From Xanthomonas sontii (lineage in GTDB: Bacteria; Pseudomonadota; Gammaproteobacteria; Xanthomonadales; Xanthomonadaceae): a DNA stretch of 64,000 bases. Location of the stretch: NCBI RefSeq assembly GCF_040529055.1, contig NZ_CP132342.1, positions 2,168,001-2,232,000 on the forward strand, read 5' to 3'. The notes under the pieces are model-generated. The model was not told the origin of the DNA. It did not search any database and worked only from the letters and a program-made list of their open reading frames with translations. This document shows positions 9,393 to 20,759 of the stretch, piece by piece. A program made the position numbers and the translations under genes. Each line of letters opens with the position of its first letter. The first letter of the stretch is position 1.

Positions 9393-10991
9393 ATGTCCAC
9401 TCCCGCTCCTGTCTCGCCGCGTCCGCGTTGGTTCGTCGCCGGCGACCTCAACGGCTTCTTCGGCCTGGTGGTCGACAACCTGTCGATCCTCGGCTTCATC
9501 ACCCTGGCGCTGGTCGGCCTGTTCCAGTTCCCCGTCGAGGTCATCTACACCCGGATGATTCCCGGCACCGCCTTCGGCGTGCTGGTCGGCAACCTGCTCT
9601 ACACCTGGATGGCGCGGCGGCTGGCCGTGCGCAGCGGGCGCAGCGACGTCACCGCGATGCCGTTGGGCCTGGATGCGCCGACCAGCATCGGCATGGCGCT
9701 GCTGGTGCTCGGCCCGGCCTTCGTGCGCTACAAGCAGCAGGGCCTGGACCCGCAGGCCGCGGCGCTGGCCACCTGGCACCTGGGCATGGCGTCGCTGGTG
9801 GTGATGGGCGCGCTGAAGACCGTGCTGTCGTTCTTCGGCGATGCGGTCACCCGCGCCTTGCCGCGCGCCGCGCTGCTCGGCTCCATCGCCGGCATCGCCA
9901 TCGTGTTGATGGGCTTCCTGCCGCTACTGGAGACGCTGCGCACGCCGCTGGTCGGGCTGGTGGTATTGGGCCTGCTGCTGTACGTGCTGATCGCCAAGGG
10001 CCGGTTGCCGTGGCGCCTGCCGGGGGTGCCGCTGGCGCTGGCGTTGGGTACCGGCCTGTACTACTGGGCCAACGCCGCGGGGATCGGCATTCCCGGCCAC
10101 CAGGCGCCGCAATGGAGCGCGCCGCAGCTGGTGTTGCCGTGGCCGAGCCTGGGGTTCGTCGCCGGCCTGGCCGACACGGTGCCGCTGCTGCCGCTGTTGC
10201 TGCCGTTCGGCCTGCTGATGGTGGTCGGCGGCATCAACGTCAGCGAGAGTGCGCGTGCCGCCGGCGACGACTACCGCACCCGCGACATCCTGCTGGTCGA
10301 GGCCGGCGCAACCCTGATCGCCGGCGTCTGCGGCGGCGTCGCCCAGACCACGCCGTACATCGGCCAGCCGGCCTACAAGCACATGGGCGCGCGCAGCGGC
10401 TACACCTTGCTCACCGGGCTGTTCATCGGCCTGGGCGGCATGTTCGGGCTGGTCGCCGGCCTGGTGCAGTGGCTGCCGATGGCGGTGCTGGCGCCGATCA
10501 TCGTCTACGTCGCCATCGACATCACCACCCAGGCCTTCCAGGCCACGCCCAAGCGCCATGCCGGCGCGATGGTGCTGGGTTTCCTGCCGTCGGTGGCGTA
10601 CCTGCTTGCGATCAAGGCGCCGGGCTGGATCGCCCCGGAGCAGCTGGCCAAACTCACCACCACCTTGGACGGCCACGGCCTGCCCGAGCTGGCGGTGATC
10701 CTGACCCTGGGCAACGGCTTCATCATCACCGCGATGCTGTGGATCGCCGCAGTGGCGGCGATGGTGGACGGCCGCCTGCGCCGTGCCGCCGTGTTCCTGC
10801 TGGTGGCGGCCGGGCTGACCCTGTTCGGGCTGATCCACTCGGTGGACCCGCGCGGCGGCCTGTACCTGCCATGGACGCTGAGCGGCGTGCCCAAGCTGAT
10901 CGCCTGGCAGTTCGTCGGCGGCTACCTGGTGCTGGCCGCGCTGCTCGGCCTGCTGTCGTTGCAGAAGCCGCGCGCGGTGCTGGTGGACTGA
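9393..10991 (+). CDS. Multi-pass membrane permease, NCS2 (xanthine/uracil)-like
   Basis: The 532-residue protein has about 12-14 hydrophobic segments along its length. Conserved stretches include DNLSILGFITLALVG, IPGTAFGVLVGNLLYTWMA, DVTAMPLGLDAPTSIGM and, in the middle, GGVAQTTPYIGQPAYKHMGA, in the position where NCS2 permeases have their substrate-binding half-helix. That suggests a nucleobase-type or related proton symporter with the UraA-like 7+7 fold. The substrate is not deducible. ATG 9393 is preferred over the in-frame ATG 9327, which would add a Pro/Ala-rich leader before the first membrane segment. Confidence 0.75.
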   Translation: MSTPAPVSPRPRWFVAGDLNGFFGLVVDNLSILGFITLALVGLFQFPVEVIYTRMIPGTAFGVLVGNLLYTWMARRLAVRSGRSDVTAMPLGLDAPTSIGMALLVLGPAFVRYKQQGLDPQAAALATWHLGMASLVVMGALKTVLSFFGDAVTRALPRAALLGSIAGIAIVLMGFLPLLETLRTPLVGLVVLGLLLYVLIAKGRLPWRLPGVPLALALGTGLYYWANAAGIGIPGHQAPQWSAPQLVLPWPSLGFVAGLADTVPLLPLLLPFGLLMVVGGINVSESARAAGDDYRTRDILLVEAGATLIAGVCGGVAQTTPYIGQPAYKHMGARSGYTLLTGLFIGLGGMFGLVAGLVQWLPMAVLAPIIVYVAIDITTQAFQATPKRHAGAMVLGFLPSVAYLLAIKAPGWIAPEQLAKLTTTLDGHGLPELAVILTLGNGFIITAMLWIAAVAAMVDGRLRRAAVFLLVAAGLTLFGLIHSVDPRGGLYLPWTLSGVPKLIAWQFVGGYLVLAALLGLLSLQKPRAVLVD

Positions 10992-11045
10992 CGGCGGCGC
11001 GACAAGCGGTGCCGGGATCGCAACGATGCACGAGAGGAGGATGGC

Positions 11046-12251
11046 ATGAACGCTTGCCCTGGCCTGCGCATGCGTGCGCTGGCACTGCTGCTGGCACTGG
11101 GCTGGGTGCCCGAGGCCGGCGCGGTGTCGTTCGATTGCAGCAAGGCAACCACGGCGGTGGAGCGACTGTTGTGCACGGACAAGCGGTTGGACGCCACGGA
11201 GGAATGGCTGGCCCTGCGCTATGCGGCGCTGCGCGACGTGGTCCCCGCGGCGCAGCGGCCTGGCGTGCGCAACGCGCAGCGCGACTGGCTGGCGCAGCGC
11301 CAGAGCTGCCTGGCCGAGACCGATCCGGGGGCCTGCCTGAAACAGCGGATGGAGGCGCGGGTACGCGCGCTGGACGCCGAGTTCGCGCCGCAGGCGGCGC
11401 GCTTCGACCGCATCGTCGCCAGCATTCCCACCACGCCTGCCGCGGCGGCGGCGCAGCTGCGCGCCTACGATGGTGGTCTGGCCTCGGCCTGGCTGGTGTA
11501 CCTGCATCGCTTCGTGCCGGCGGCCGGGGTGGCGGCGGCCGAAGCGCGTGCCCGGTTCGCGTCCGCTAGCACCGCCCTGCGGCAGCAGGACGGGGTATCC
11601 GCCGGGCTGCTCGACACGTCCGAGCCGAGCAGCCGACAGGCCGGGGAAGCGCGCGACCTGACCCTGTTGCGGCTGTGGATCGAACGCAGCGGCTATACGC
11701 CGGATGCGGCCACGCAGCCGAATCCGCGTCCCTACGTGCATTGTTTCGTGTTCGCCGCGCAGGGCGAGGCCGCCTACGACGCCATGGGCCCGCTGTATGG
11801 CTCCAGCCGCGATCTTTCCGCGCCGATCTGCCGGCCGTTGCCCGGCCTGTTCGATCAACCCGCATGGATGCGCTTGCAGCAGGCATTCGGCAGCCTGGTG
11901 GATCGCGTCTCCGACGACGCGGGCACCATGCGCTACGCGGATTTCGCCGCATGGCGGGTGCTGTCGCTGCAGGCCACGGTGTCGCCACTGCTATTGCTGA
12001 AACAACCCAAGGGCGCCGAGCCGCCCGGCGATCCGGCCGCCGCCATCGCCGCGTGGCACGACGCGAGCGTGTGGCCACAGGCTGATCGCAAGGCGGCACT
12101 GGCGGCCTTGCAGCCGGCGCGCGCTGCCGCGGCGCAATGGATGATCGCGCACAAGGCGATGCCGGCGGCGCAGGCCGACCGCGTCGCGGCGGCGCTGGTC
12201 GCAGCCTGGGTCGGAGCGCGCATCGCCTTTGCCGAAGGCCTGCAGGGGTAA
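11046..12251 (+). CDS. Secreted LprI/DUF1311-domain protein
   Basis: The 401-residue protein has a signal peptide (MRALALLLALGWVPEAGA within the first 27 residues). An LprI-type N-terminal domain follows with the conserved pattern FDCSKATTAVERLLCTD, LDA..L...Y, QRDWLAQRQSC and GACLKQRMEARV. Four cysteines (in FDC, LLC, QSC and GAC) probably form two disulfides. The remaining 280 residues are alpha-helical and unrecognised. LprI domains are associated with periplasmic lysozyme-inhibitor-like roles in some bacteria, but function here is open. A GAGAGGAGG ribosome site is at 11033-11041. Confidence 0.75.
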   Translation: MNACPGLRMRALALLLALGWVPEAGAVSFDCSKATTAVERLLCTDKRLDATEEWLALRYAALRDVVPAAQRPGVRNAQRDWLAQRQSCLAETDPGACLKQRMEARVRALDAEFAPQAARFDRIVASIPTTPAAAAAQLRAYDGGLASAWLVYLHRFVPAAGVAAAEARARFASASTALRQQDGVSAGLLDTSEPSSRQAGEARDLTLLRLWIERSGYTPDAATQPNPRPYVHCFVFAAQGEAAYDAMGPLYGSSRDLSAPICRPLPGLFDQPAWMRLQQAFGSLVDRVSDDAGTMRYADFAAWRVLSLQATVSPLLLLKQPKGAEPPGDPAAAIAAWHDASVWPQADRKAALAALQPARAAAAQWMIAHKAMPAAQADRVAAALVAAWVGARIAFAEGLQG

Positions 12252-12390
12252 TGGTCGCGTACGCGGCGCTGGTGGGGCGCTGGCGCCTCGCGCAAGGCGT
12301 GCATCTAGGCTGAACGCTGGCCGTCCCGCGCTGGAACCGGTGCGCATCGCGGCGGTCACACCTCCATTGTCCGATGGAGATGTGCATCCC

Positions 12391-13224
12391 ATGCAGCCGC
12401 GTCACTCGTTCTGGCCGTGGATCCTGGTCGCCGTGCTGGTGGCCGCCGCCGCGGCCTGGTTGTTCCGCGACAACATCGCCGCGCTGTGGCCCGCCACTGC
12501 GCCCGCACCTGCCGCGGTCGCGCCGCCGCCCGCCGCGGCCGCGCCGACAACGTCTGACACGCCTGTCGCGGCGGCAACGCCGCCGCCGATCCAGCACCCG
12601 ATCGATGCCGCGGAAGCCGCCGACGCGGCGATTCCGGCGCTGGCCGCCAGCGACGATGCGGCCTGGTCGGCACTGAGCGCGCTGGCTGGCGGCGACGCAC
12701 CACTGGCGCTGCTGCTGCGCGACCACCTGATCCAGCGCCTGGTGACCATGGTCGACAACCTGACCCAGCGCCGCGTCACGGCCCGCTCCCTGGCGCTCAA
12801 GCAAGTGCCGGGCGACCTGCAGGTGAGCACCGATGCCAGCGGCGCCAGCGTCATCGCCGACACCAATGCCCAGCGCTATGCGCCCTACGTGGAGGCGTTC
12901 ACCCGGGCCGATCCGGGCACGGCGGTGGCGGCCTACCGGCGCTTCTATCCGCTGTTCCAGCAGGCTTATGTGGAGTTGGGCTATCCGCAGGGCTACTTCA
13001 ACGATCGCCTGGTGCAGGTGATCGACCACCTGCTGCAGACCCCGACGCCGACCGCGCCGCTCGCGGTGGAGATGGATCCGGTGCGCGGCAAGTACCGCTT
13101 CGTGGATCCGGCGCTGGAATCGCTGTCGATCGGCCAGAAGGCGCTGCTGCGCATGGGCCCGACCCAGGCCGCCGCGGTCAAGGCGCAGTTGCGTGCGGTG
13201 CGCGAAGCCCTGACGCGGACCTGA
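12391..13224 (+). CDS. DUF3014-type membrane-anchored protein
   Basis: The 277-residue protein has one N-terminal transmembrane anchor (WPWILVAVLVAAAAAWLF, about residues 8-25), an Ala/Pro-rich linker (about 34-70) and a globular domain. The domain contains RDHLIQRLVTMVDNLTQRRV, YAPYVEAF and YRRFYPLFQQAYVELGYP, patterns of DUF3014 proteins. Such proteins sit in the inner membrane with the domain in the periplasm; their role is unknown. The start is placed at ATG 12391 immediately before the anchor, with GGAG at 12376. Confidence 0.8.
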   Translation: MQPRHSFWPWILVAVLVAAAAAWLFRDNIAALWPATAPAPAAVAPPPAAAAPTTSDTPVAAATPPPIQHPIDAAEAADAAIPALAASDDAAWSALSALAGGDAPLALLLRDHLIQRLVTMVDNLTQRRVTARSLALKQVPGDLQVSTDASGASVIADTNAQRYAPYVEAFTRADPGTAVAAYRRFYPLFQQAYVELGYPQGYFNDRLVQVIDHLLQTPTPTAPLAVEMDPVRGKYRFVDPALESLSIGQKALLRMGPTQAAAVKAQLRAVREALTRT

Positions 13225-13240
13225 GCCAGACGCGAGGCGC

Positions 13241-13263
13241 GTGCCGCGTCATGCGGGCTTTTT
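13241..13263 (+). terminator. Possible Rho-independent terminator after the DUF3014 gene
   Basis: A G/C-rich dyad (GACGCG...CGCGTC; CCGC-GTCAT-GCGG) is followed by five T residues at 13259-13263, about 35 bp after the stop. The stem is imperfect, so the call is weak. Confidence 0.35.
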
Positions 13264-13340
13264 GTTTCTGGCAGGAGCGGCCCGAGGCCACCTCGAGCCG
13301 CTCATGCGGGAAAGCGCCTATTGCTACGCCTGAAGCGCCC

Positions 13341-13366
13341 TTGTGGGAGGGACTTCAGTCCCGACG
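13341..13366. repeat. REP-like element (GGGACTTCAGTCCC)
   Basis: TTGTGGGAGGGACTTCAGTCCCGACG contains the palindrome GGGACT-TC-AGTCCC at 13349-13362. It belongs to the same family as GCGGCTTCAGCCGC elements at 43180, 43281, 50975, 53616 and 59091. Confidence 0.65.
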
Positions 13367-13445
13367 CGCTACACCATAGATCACCACGGCATGACGGCGG
13401 TTTTTCAACGGACGTGGCACGCCGATACCGGACGTCCAGCCTCGC

Positions 13446-14150
13446 TCAGCCATCCAACTCCGGGTAATGCCGGAAGATGCCGTTCTCGTTGAACGGCAGG
13501 CGCCGCGGCGAGGCCAGGTAGGCGGCGATGCCCGGGCGCTCGCAGACGCGCTGTTGCAGCGCGCGCAGCCGCGGCAGCTTCGGCGAGAGTTTTTTCATCG
13601 CCTGCGGGAAGGCGTAGTCCAGCCCGCTCATCAGCTGGAACAGCGACAGGTCCACGTAGGAATGCTCGCGCAGCACGTGGCGCCCGCCGCCCTGGTCCAG
13701 CACCTGTTCGAAATAGCCAAGGAACTTCGGCAGCCGCTGCTTGCGCAGGTCTTCGGCGCGCCGCCGTGCTTCGGCTTGCTGGTCCTCGTAGTACAGCCCG
13801 CTGGCGATGGGGTGGTGGCTGTCGTGGACCTCGGCAACCAGGTCGGCGATGGTCAACTGCAATTGCAGGGCCTGTAGCCGCCGCGATTCGCTGTCCGGCA
13901 CCAGGCCCAGCGGCGGGCCGAGGTAGTGCAGGATGTTGGCGACCTGGGCGATCACCAAGCGGCCGGCCTTGAGGAACGGTGGTGCGAACGGGCGTGCGCC
14001 GGCATGGGCGCCATCGAGGAAGGGCTGCATCGCCGCATCGCCCTGCTCGCGGGCGACATCGCGATAGCCGGCGCCGGCATCCTCCAGCGCCAGCCGCACG
14101 AACTCGCCGCGGCCCTGGATGCCGGTCCAGTAGTAGAGCTCGTAGTGCAT
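13446..14150 (-). CDS. Glutathione S-transferase family protein
   Basis: This 234-residue cytosolic protein has an N-terminal thioredoxin-like domain starting [25 protein letters not shown], the GST G-site pattern with Tyr/Thr near residues 7-9. [22 protein letters not shown] corresponds to the cis-Pro and 'SNAIL' region. The C-terminal helical domain contains [18 protein letters not shown] and ends near [12 protein letters not shown]. This resembles the sigma/nu-type GSTs common in Xanthomonas. It converges with the DUF3014 gene. The natural substrate is unknown. Confidence 0.88.
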   Translation of the reverse strand: MHYELYYWTGIQGRGEFVRLALEDAGAGYRDVAREQGDAAMQPFLDGAHAGARPFAPPFLKAGRLVIAQVANILHYLGPPLGLVPDSESRRLQALQLQLTIADLVAEVHDSHHPIASGLYYEDQQAEARRRAEDLRKQRLPKFLGYFEQVLDQGGGRHVLREHSYVDLSLFQLMSGLDYAFPQAMKKLSPKLPRLRALQQRVCERPGIAAYLASPRRLPFNENGIFRHYPELDG

Positions 14151-14293
14151 GGCGGGGCCTGTGCGTGGGGACGGGAGCGCCGAGGGTAGCCGCCGTTGCG
14201 GTAGCGGCGTGTGACTGTCTGGTACCGGAGTGCGGCGGACGTCACGTCGCGTCGCCGCCGTCCCGCGAGGTGTATACAGACGTCGCGGACGGC

Positions 14294-14321
14294 CTTGAAA
14301 CAGGGGCGGACAGCCGCATTT
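14294..14321 (+). promoter_or_regulatory. Sigma-32 heat-shock promoter of clpB
   Basis: CTTGAAA (14294-14300) is a perfect RpoH -35 element. After 13 bases CCGCATTT (14314-14321) matches the CCCCATNT -10 consensus at all but one position. The clpB ATG is 48 bp downstream, where a heat-shock promoter for this chaperone is expected. Confidence 0.7.
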
Positions 14322-14368
14322 TGCTGGCATGCCGGCACGGCCGGCCCTTTCCTTCAGAGGACTTCCCG

Positions 14369-16953
<2,585 letters not shown>

Positions 16954-16954
<1 letters not shown>

Positions 16955-17604
16955 TGGGTTCCATCGCGCAGGCGCGTTCCGCTGTGTCGGCGGCGCGCGC
17001 CCTGCTGGTGGACATGGACGGCGTGCTGCGGCTGTGGCCCGACGACGATGCGACGCTGGAGCGCGCGCACGGCGTGCCGCCGGGCAGTCTGCGCGCGGTG
17101 GCGTTCGCGCCGGCTCTGCTGGAGCCGGCGATCCGTGGTGCCACCAGCGATGCGCATTGGCGCGCCGAGGTGGTCGCGCGTCTCGCCGCGCTGGCGCCCC
17201 AGGCCGACGTCGCGGCGCTGGTCGCCGCCTGGTCCGCGCCGACGGCGGCCCGTCTCAATCAGCCCGTGCTGGCGCTGCTGCGACAGGTGCGCCAGCGCAT
17301 GCCCGTGGTGTTGCTGAGCAACGCCACCTCGCGCCTGCCGCACGACCTGCAGGCGCTCGGCCTCGCCGACGCGTTCGATGCCGTGGTGAATTCGAGCGAG
17401 GTCGGCGCGATCAAGCCGGAGCCGGCGATCTTCCTGCATGCGCTGATGCAGCTGGGGATGGCCGCGGACGAGGTGTTGTTCGTCGATGACACGGCGGTCC
17501 ATGTCGAGGCGGCACGTGCCCTGGGCCTGCGCGCCGAGCGCTATGTGGACGCAGAAGCCTTGCGTGCCTGGCTGCTCGTCCATGGCGCGCTCGGCGACGA
17601 CTGA
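16954..17604 (+). CDS. HAD-superfamily hydrolase coupled to clpB
   Basis: The 216-residue protein has the HAD motifs LLVDMDGVLRLW (nucleophile Asp near residue 20), LLSNATSRLP (motif II), GAIKPEPAIF (lysine, motif III) and LFVDDTAVHVEAA (motif IV). A helical cap lies between motifs I and II. It is probably a small-molecule phosphatase or dehalogenase-like enzyme. Its ATG overlaps the clpB stop (TGATG), so it is translated from the clpB message and should rise on heat shock. The substrate is unknown. Confidence 0.85.
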
Positions 17605-17669
17605 GCTTGCATGCCGGGACTGGATCGGCGCGCCAGGGTCGGCGTTCCCGCCTGCGGCAGTGCGTGCGC

Positions 17670-17813
17670 CTACTTCTCCAGGGACAGCGTGATGCCTGCT
17701 ACGCAGGCCGCCTCGGGGTGTGCGCGTTGCGCGGCGAACGTACCTTGCAGGGTGGCCCCCACGGCAAGCTTGTCGCGCTGGAAACTGGCGCCGACGCCAA
17801 AGTCGGTATCGGC
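17670..17813 (-). pseudogene. In-frame coding-like tail beyond the TAA at 17814
   Basis: Directly after the TAA, in the same frame, come 47 codons with no start codon of their own and a TAG at 17670-17672. The translation begins ADTDFGVGASFQRDKLAVG and ends ACVAGITLSLEK, alternating hydrophobic and polar residues like beta-strands, with codon use typical of this genome. It is either the severed C terminus of the upstream gene, a readthrough extension, or chance. No DNA repeat explains it. Confidence 0.45.
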
Positions 17814-18422
17814 TTATTGCGGTGGTGGCGGCTCGACAGCGAAGTACTCTTTCGAGAATCCGGCGGCGGCCAGCCTGTCGGCCAGTTGCCCTAGCCGCAG
17901 CGGGCAGGCGTCGCCCATGTCGCGATAGCGGTAGCCGAGCCCGCTGCCCGCAGCCACGGGCGCATCTTCCTTGGAACTGATGGAAAGCGAGAGCGAGGCC
18001 CGGTCGGGCAAGTACTTCGCTTCGACCTCTTGCGTGAACGCCATGCCGGCGGCGTCGACGAAAGCAGCGAAGACGTTGCCGACCGGTGGCCGCGGCGAGG
18101 GATTCCACGGTTCGGCATACGGCGGCGGCAGCATGCCGGGGAAAAAATCCAGGTCGAACCGATCGCAGAGATGGCGCAAGGTCAACGCCGCCTCGTCGCC
18201 AGCGATCACCGCGTCGAGCACGCCGAGGTAGCGTTGCATCATGACGTGCGCGGGCACGCTGGAATCCTGTTCGGGATCGGCCAGATAGCGCTGGTGCTGC
18301 GCCTCGCAAGTGTAGGGCTGGCTCCACTGTTCCATCGCATAGGACGGCGGCGGCGCGGCCCGCGCGAACGCTGGCAGGGCGAAGAGCAGCAGCGGAATCG
18401 AGCGGATGGCGGCGCGTTGCAT
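17814..18422 (-). CDS. Secreted protein of unknown function, possibly truncated by an in-frame stop
   Basis: The 202-residue product starts MQRAAIRSIPLLLFALPAFARA, a clear signal peptide, then has PYTCEAQHQRYL, a central region DRFDLDFFPGMLPPP and a C-terminal half with LSLSISSKEDAP and YRYRDMGDACPL. It ends in PPPPQ at a TAA (17814-17816). The same frame stays open for 47 further sense codons after this TAA, with normal G/C-rich third positions, until a TAG at 17670. This may be the nonsense-truncated form of a 250-residue protein. I do not recognise the family. An ATG at 18458 would place charged residues before the signal peptide and is less likely. Confidence 0.65.
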   Translation of the reverse strand: MQRAAIRSIPLLLFALPAFARAAPPPSYAMEQWSQPYTCEAQHQRYLADPEQDSSVPAHVMMQRYLGVLDAVIAGDEAALTLRHLCDRFDLDFFPGMLPPPYAEPWNPSPRPPVGNVFAAFVDAAGMAFTQEVEAKYLPDRASLSLSISSKEDAPVAAGSGLGYRYRDMGDACPLRLGQLADRLAAAGFSKEYFAVEPPPPQ

Positions 18423-18558
18423 CGGGTGAGCATCCCGGCGGGCTGGCCGGCCCATCATACCGGGTGCCCGCGCGCCGTCCGCACCGGGTGGGCTGACAAC
18501 CCGGCGTCATGGCCTCATAACCGCGGGTTTGCATTCGCTGCCACGCAGGGCGCTATCG

Positions 18559-18579
18559 TCTCGGCTCCTCTTGCCGAGA
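18559..18579 (+). promoter_or_regulatory. Hairpin immediately before the metY start
   Basis: TCTCGGC (18559-18565) and GCCGAGA (18573-18579) form a perfect 7-bp stem with a 7-base loop, ending 7 bases before the ATG. It occupies the ribosome-binding region, where no clear Shine-Dalgarno sequence is visible, so it might affect initiation. No riboswitch fold was recognised. Confidence 0.35.
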
Positions 18580-18586
18580 TCCGTCC

Positions 18587-19873
18587 ATGTCCGACCCGAA
18601 CTGGAAGCTGGAAACCATCGCCGTGCACGGCGGCTATCGTCCCGATCCCACCACCCGCGCGGTGGCGGTGCCGATCTACCAGACCGTGGCCTATGCCTTC
18701 GACGACACCCAGCACGGCGCCGACCTGTTCGACCTGAAAGTGCAGGGCAACATCTACAGCCGCATCATGAACCCCACCACCGACGTGCTGGAGCAGCGCA
18801 TCGCCGCGCTGGAAGGCGGCATCGGCGCGCTGGCGGTGGCCTCCGGTCAGGCGGCGGTGACCTATGCCATCCAGACCATCGCCGAGGCCGGCGACAACAT
18901 CGTTTCCTCCAGCGCGCTGTACGGCGGCACCTACAACCTGTTCGCGCATACGCTGCCGCTGTCCGGCATCCAGACCCGCTTCGCCGACTATCGCGATCCC
19001 GGCGCCTTCGCCGGACTGATCGACGAGCGCACCAAGGCGATCTTCGTCGAGTCGATCGGCAACCCGCGCGGCAATGTCACCGACCTGGAGGCGGTGGCCG
19101 CCATCGCCCACGCCCACGGCGTGCCGCTGATCGTCGACAACACCGTGCCCACGCCATACCTGCTGCGGCCGTTCGACTTCGGCGCCGACATCGTGGTGCA
19201 TTCGCTGACCAAGTACCTGGGCGGCCACGGCACCAGCCTGGGCGGGGCGATCGTCGATTCCGGGCGCTTCCCGTGGGCGACGCACGCGCAGCGCTTCCGC
19301 CGCCTCAACGAGCCGGACGTGAGCTACCACGGCGTGGTCTACACCGAGGCGCTGGGCGAGGCCGCCTACATCGGCCGTGCGCGGGTGGTGCCGCTGCGCA
19401 ACACCGGTGCGGCGCTGTCGCCGTTCAACGCGTTCCAGATCCTGCAGGGCATCGAGACGTTGCCGCTGCGCATGGACCGGATCAACCAGAACACGCTGGC
19501 GCTGGCGCGGCACCTGCAGGGCGAGGCCAAGGTGGAGTGGGTCAACTACGCCGGCCTGCCGGACCATCCCGAGCACGCGCTGGCGCAGAAGTACCTGCGC
19601 GGCCACGGCTCCGGCGTGCTGACCTTCGGTCTGCGCGGCGGCCGCGCCGCCGGCGCGCGCTTCCTCGATGCGCTGCAACTGTTCACCCGTCTGGTCAACA
19701 TCGGCGACGCCAAGTCGCTGGCCACGCATCCGGCGTCCACCACGCATCGCCAGCTCTCGCCCGAGGAATTGCAGCGCAGCGGCGTCAGCGAGGATACGGT
19801 GCGGCTGTCGGTGGGCATCGAGCACATCGACGACCTGCTCGCCGACCTGCAGCAGGCGCTGGCGCAGGCCTGA
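18587..19873 (+). CDS. metY: O-acetylhomoserine sulfhydrylase / aminocarboxypropyltransferase
   Basis: This 428-residue PLP enzyme of the Cys/Met-metabolism family makes homocysteine directly from O-acetyl-(or succinyl-)homoserine and sulfide. Motifs are IYQTVAYAFDD, YSRIMNPTTDVLEQRIAALEGG, ASGQAAVTYAI, LYGGTYNLF and the PLP lysine in HSLTKYLGGHG (K209). The C terminus has the HPASTTHRQLSPEE and VRLSVGIEH signature typical of MetY. Length fits the family (about 430). A cystathionine synthase would be shorter (about 390) and lack the insert. Confidence 0.93.
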   Translation: MSDPNWKLETIAVHGGYRPDPTTRAVAVPIYQTVAYAFDDTQHGADLFDLKVQGNIYSRIMNPTTDVLEQRIAALEGGIGALAVASGQAAVTYAIQTIAEAGDNIVSSSALYGGTYNLFAHTLPLSGIQTRFADYRDPGAFAGLIDERTKAIFVESIGNPRGNVTDLEAVAAIAHAHGVPLIVDNTVPTPYLLRPFDFGADIVVHSLTKYLGGHGTSLGGAIVDSGRFPWATHAQRFRRLNEPDVSYHGVVYTEALGEAAYIGRARVVPLRNTGAALSPFNAFQILQGIETLPLRMDRINQNTLALARHLQGEAKVEWVNYAGLPDHPEHALAQKYLRGHGSGVLTFGLRGGRAAGARFLDALQLFTRLVNIGDAKSLATHPASTTHRQLSPEELQRSGVSEDTVRLSVGIEHIDDLLADLQQALAQA

Positions 19874-19898
19874 GCCACGCCGCGGGCTGCACGCGTGC

Positions 19899-20693
19899 TC
19901 AGCGGAAGAACTGGCTCGGCGGCTGCCCGAACTGGCGCTTGAACATGGCGGTGAACGCGCTGGGGCTGTCGTAGCCCAGCTCCACCGCCACGTCGATGAT
20001 GCGGTCGCCGGCGGCCAGCCGTTCCAGCCCGCGCAGCAGGCGCAGTTGCTGGCGCCACTGGCCGAAGCGCATCTGCAGTTCGCGTTGGCACAGGCGCTGG
20101 ATGGTCTTGACGTCCACGCTTAATTCCGTGGCCCAGGCATGCAGCGTGGTGGCATCGGCCGGGTCGGCGTCGAGCGCGGCGGCGATGCGCAGCAGGCGCG
20201 GATCGCGCGGCTGCGGCAGGTATAGCGGCAGCGCCGGCAGGGCATGCAGTTCGTCCAGGATCAGCCGCATCAGCCGCCCGTCGCGCGAGTCGGCGGCGTG
20301 GTCCCAGGGGATCTCCGCGGCGCTGCGGATCAGTGCTTCCAGCAGCGGCTCCACCGCCATCACCGTCGGCGTGTCTGGCATGCCGGCGATGGCGGCGGGG
20401 CGGATGTACAGGCTGCGCATGCGCAGGACGCCGATCCAGCGCACGCTGTGCTCGGTGCCGGCGGGGATCCACAGCGCGCGCGTGCTCGGCACCACCCAGT
20501 GGCCCTGGCCCGAGCGCACCACCATCAGGCCGGAGACCGCGTAGATCAACTGATGACGCGCATGCCGGTGCGGGGCGATGGCGCTGTCGGGCGGGTAGTC
20601 GACGGCCTTGCACACCACGTCGGCGGGCGCGTCGTCCGCATTGCGGCCGGCGCGCGGCACCAGCATGTCCTTTTTGCGATGGTTGCTGGGCAT
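19899..20693 (-). CDS. AraC-family transcriptional regulator with cupin sensor domain
   Basis: The 264-residue protein has an N-terminal cupin-like domain (IAPHRHARHQLIYAVSGLM, WVVPSTRALWIPAGTEHSV) and a C-terminal pair of helix-turn-helices (LSVDVKTIQRLCQRELQ; IIDVAVELGYDSPSAFTAMFKRQFG), the classic AraC/XylS signature. It is divergent from the MFS exporter at 20760 with a 66-bp shared promoter region and is likely to regulate it. Possible starts are 20729, 20693 and 20666; I chose 20693. The inducer is unknown. Confidence 0.85.
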   Translation of the reverse strand: MPSNHRKKDMLVPRAGRNADDAPADVVCKAVDYPPDSAIAPHRHARHQLIYAVSGLMVVRSGQGHWVVPSTRALWIPAGTEHSVRWIGVLRMRSLYIRPAAIAGMPDTPTVMAVEPLLEALIRSAAEIPWDHAADSRDGRLMRLILDELHALPALPLYLPQPRDPRLLRIAAALDADPADATTLHAWATELSVDVKTIQRLCQRELQMRFGQWRQQLRLLRGLERLAAGDRIIDVAVELGYDSPSAFTAMFKRQFGQPPSQFFR

Positions 20694-20759
20694 GTCGCGC
20701 AAGAAGGTCGGGACAGGGCAGCCTACCATGCACGCACTCCCGGCAATGCCTGTCCCGCC

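Noticed and set aside
18459..18586. SAM- or SAH-type riboswitch before metY
   Set aside because: Only a simple 7-bp hairpin is visible; none of the conserved core sequences of known SAM/SAH riboswitch classes could be recognised.
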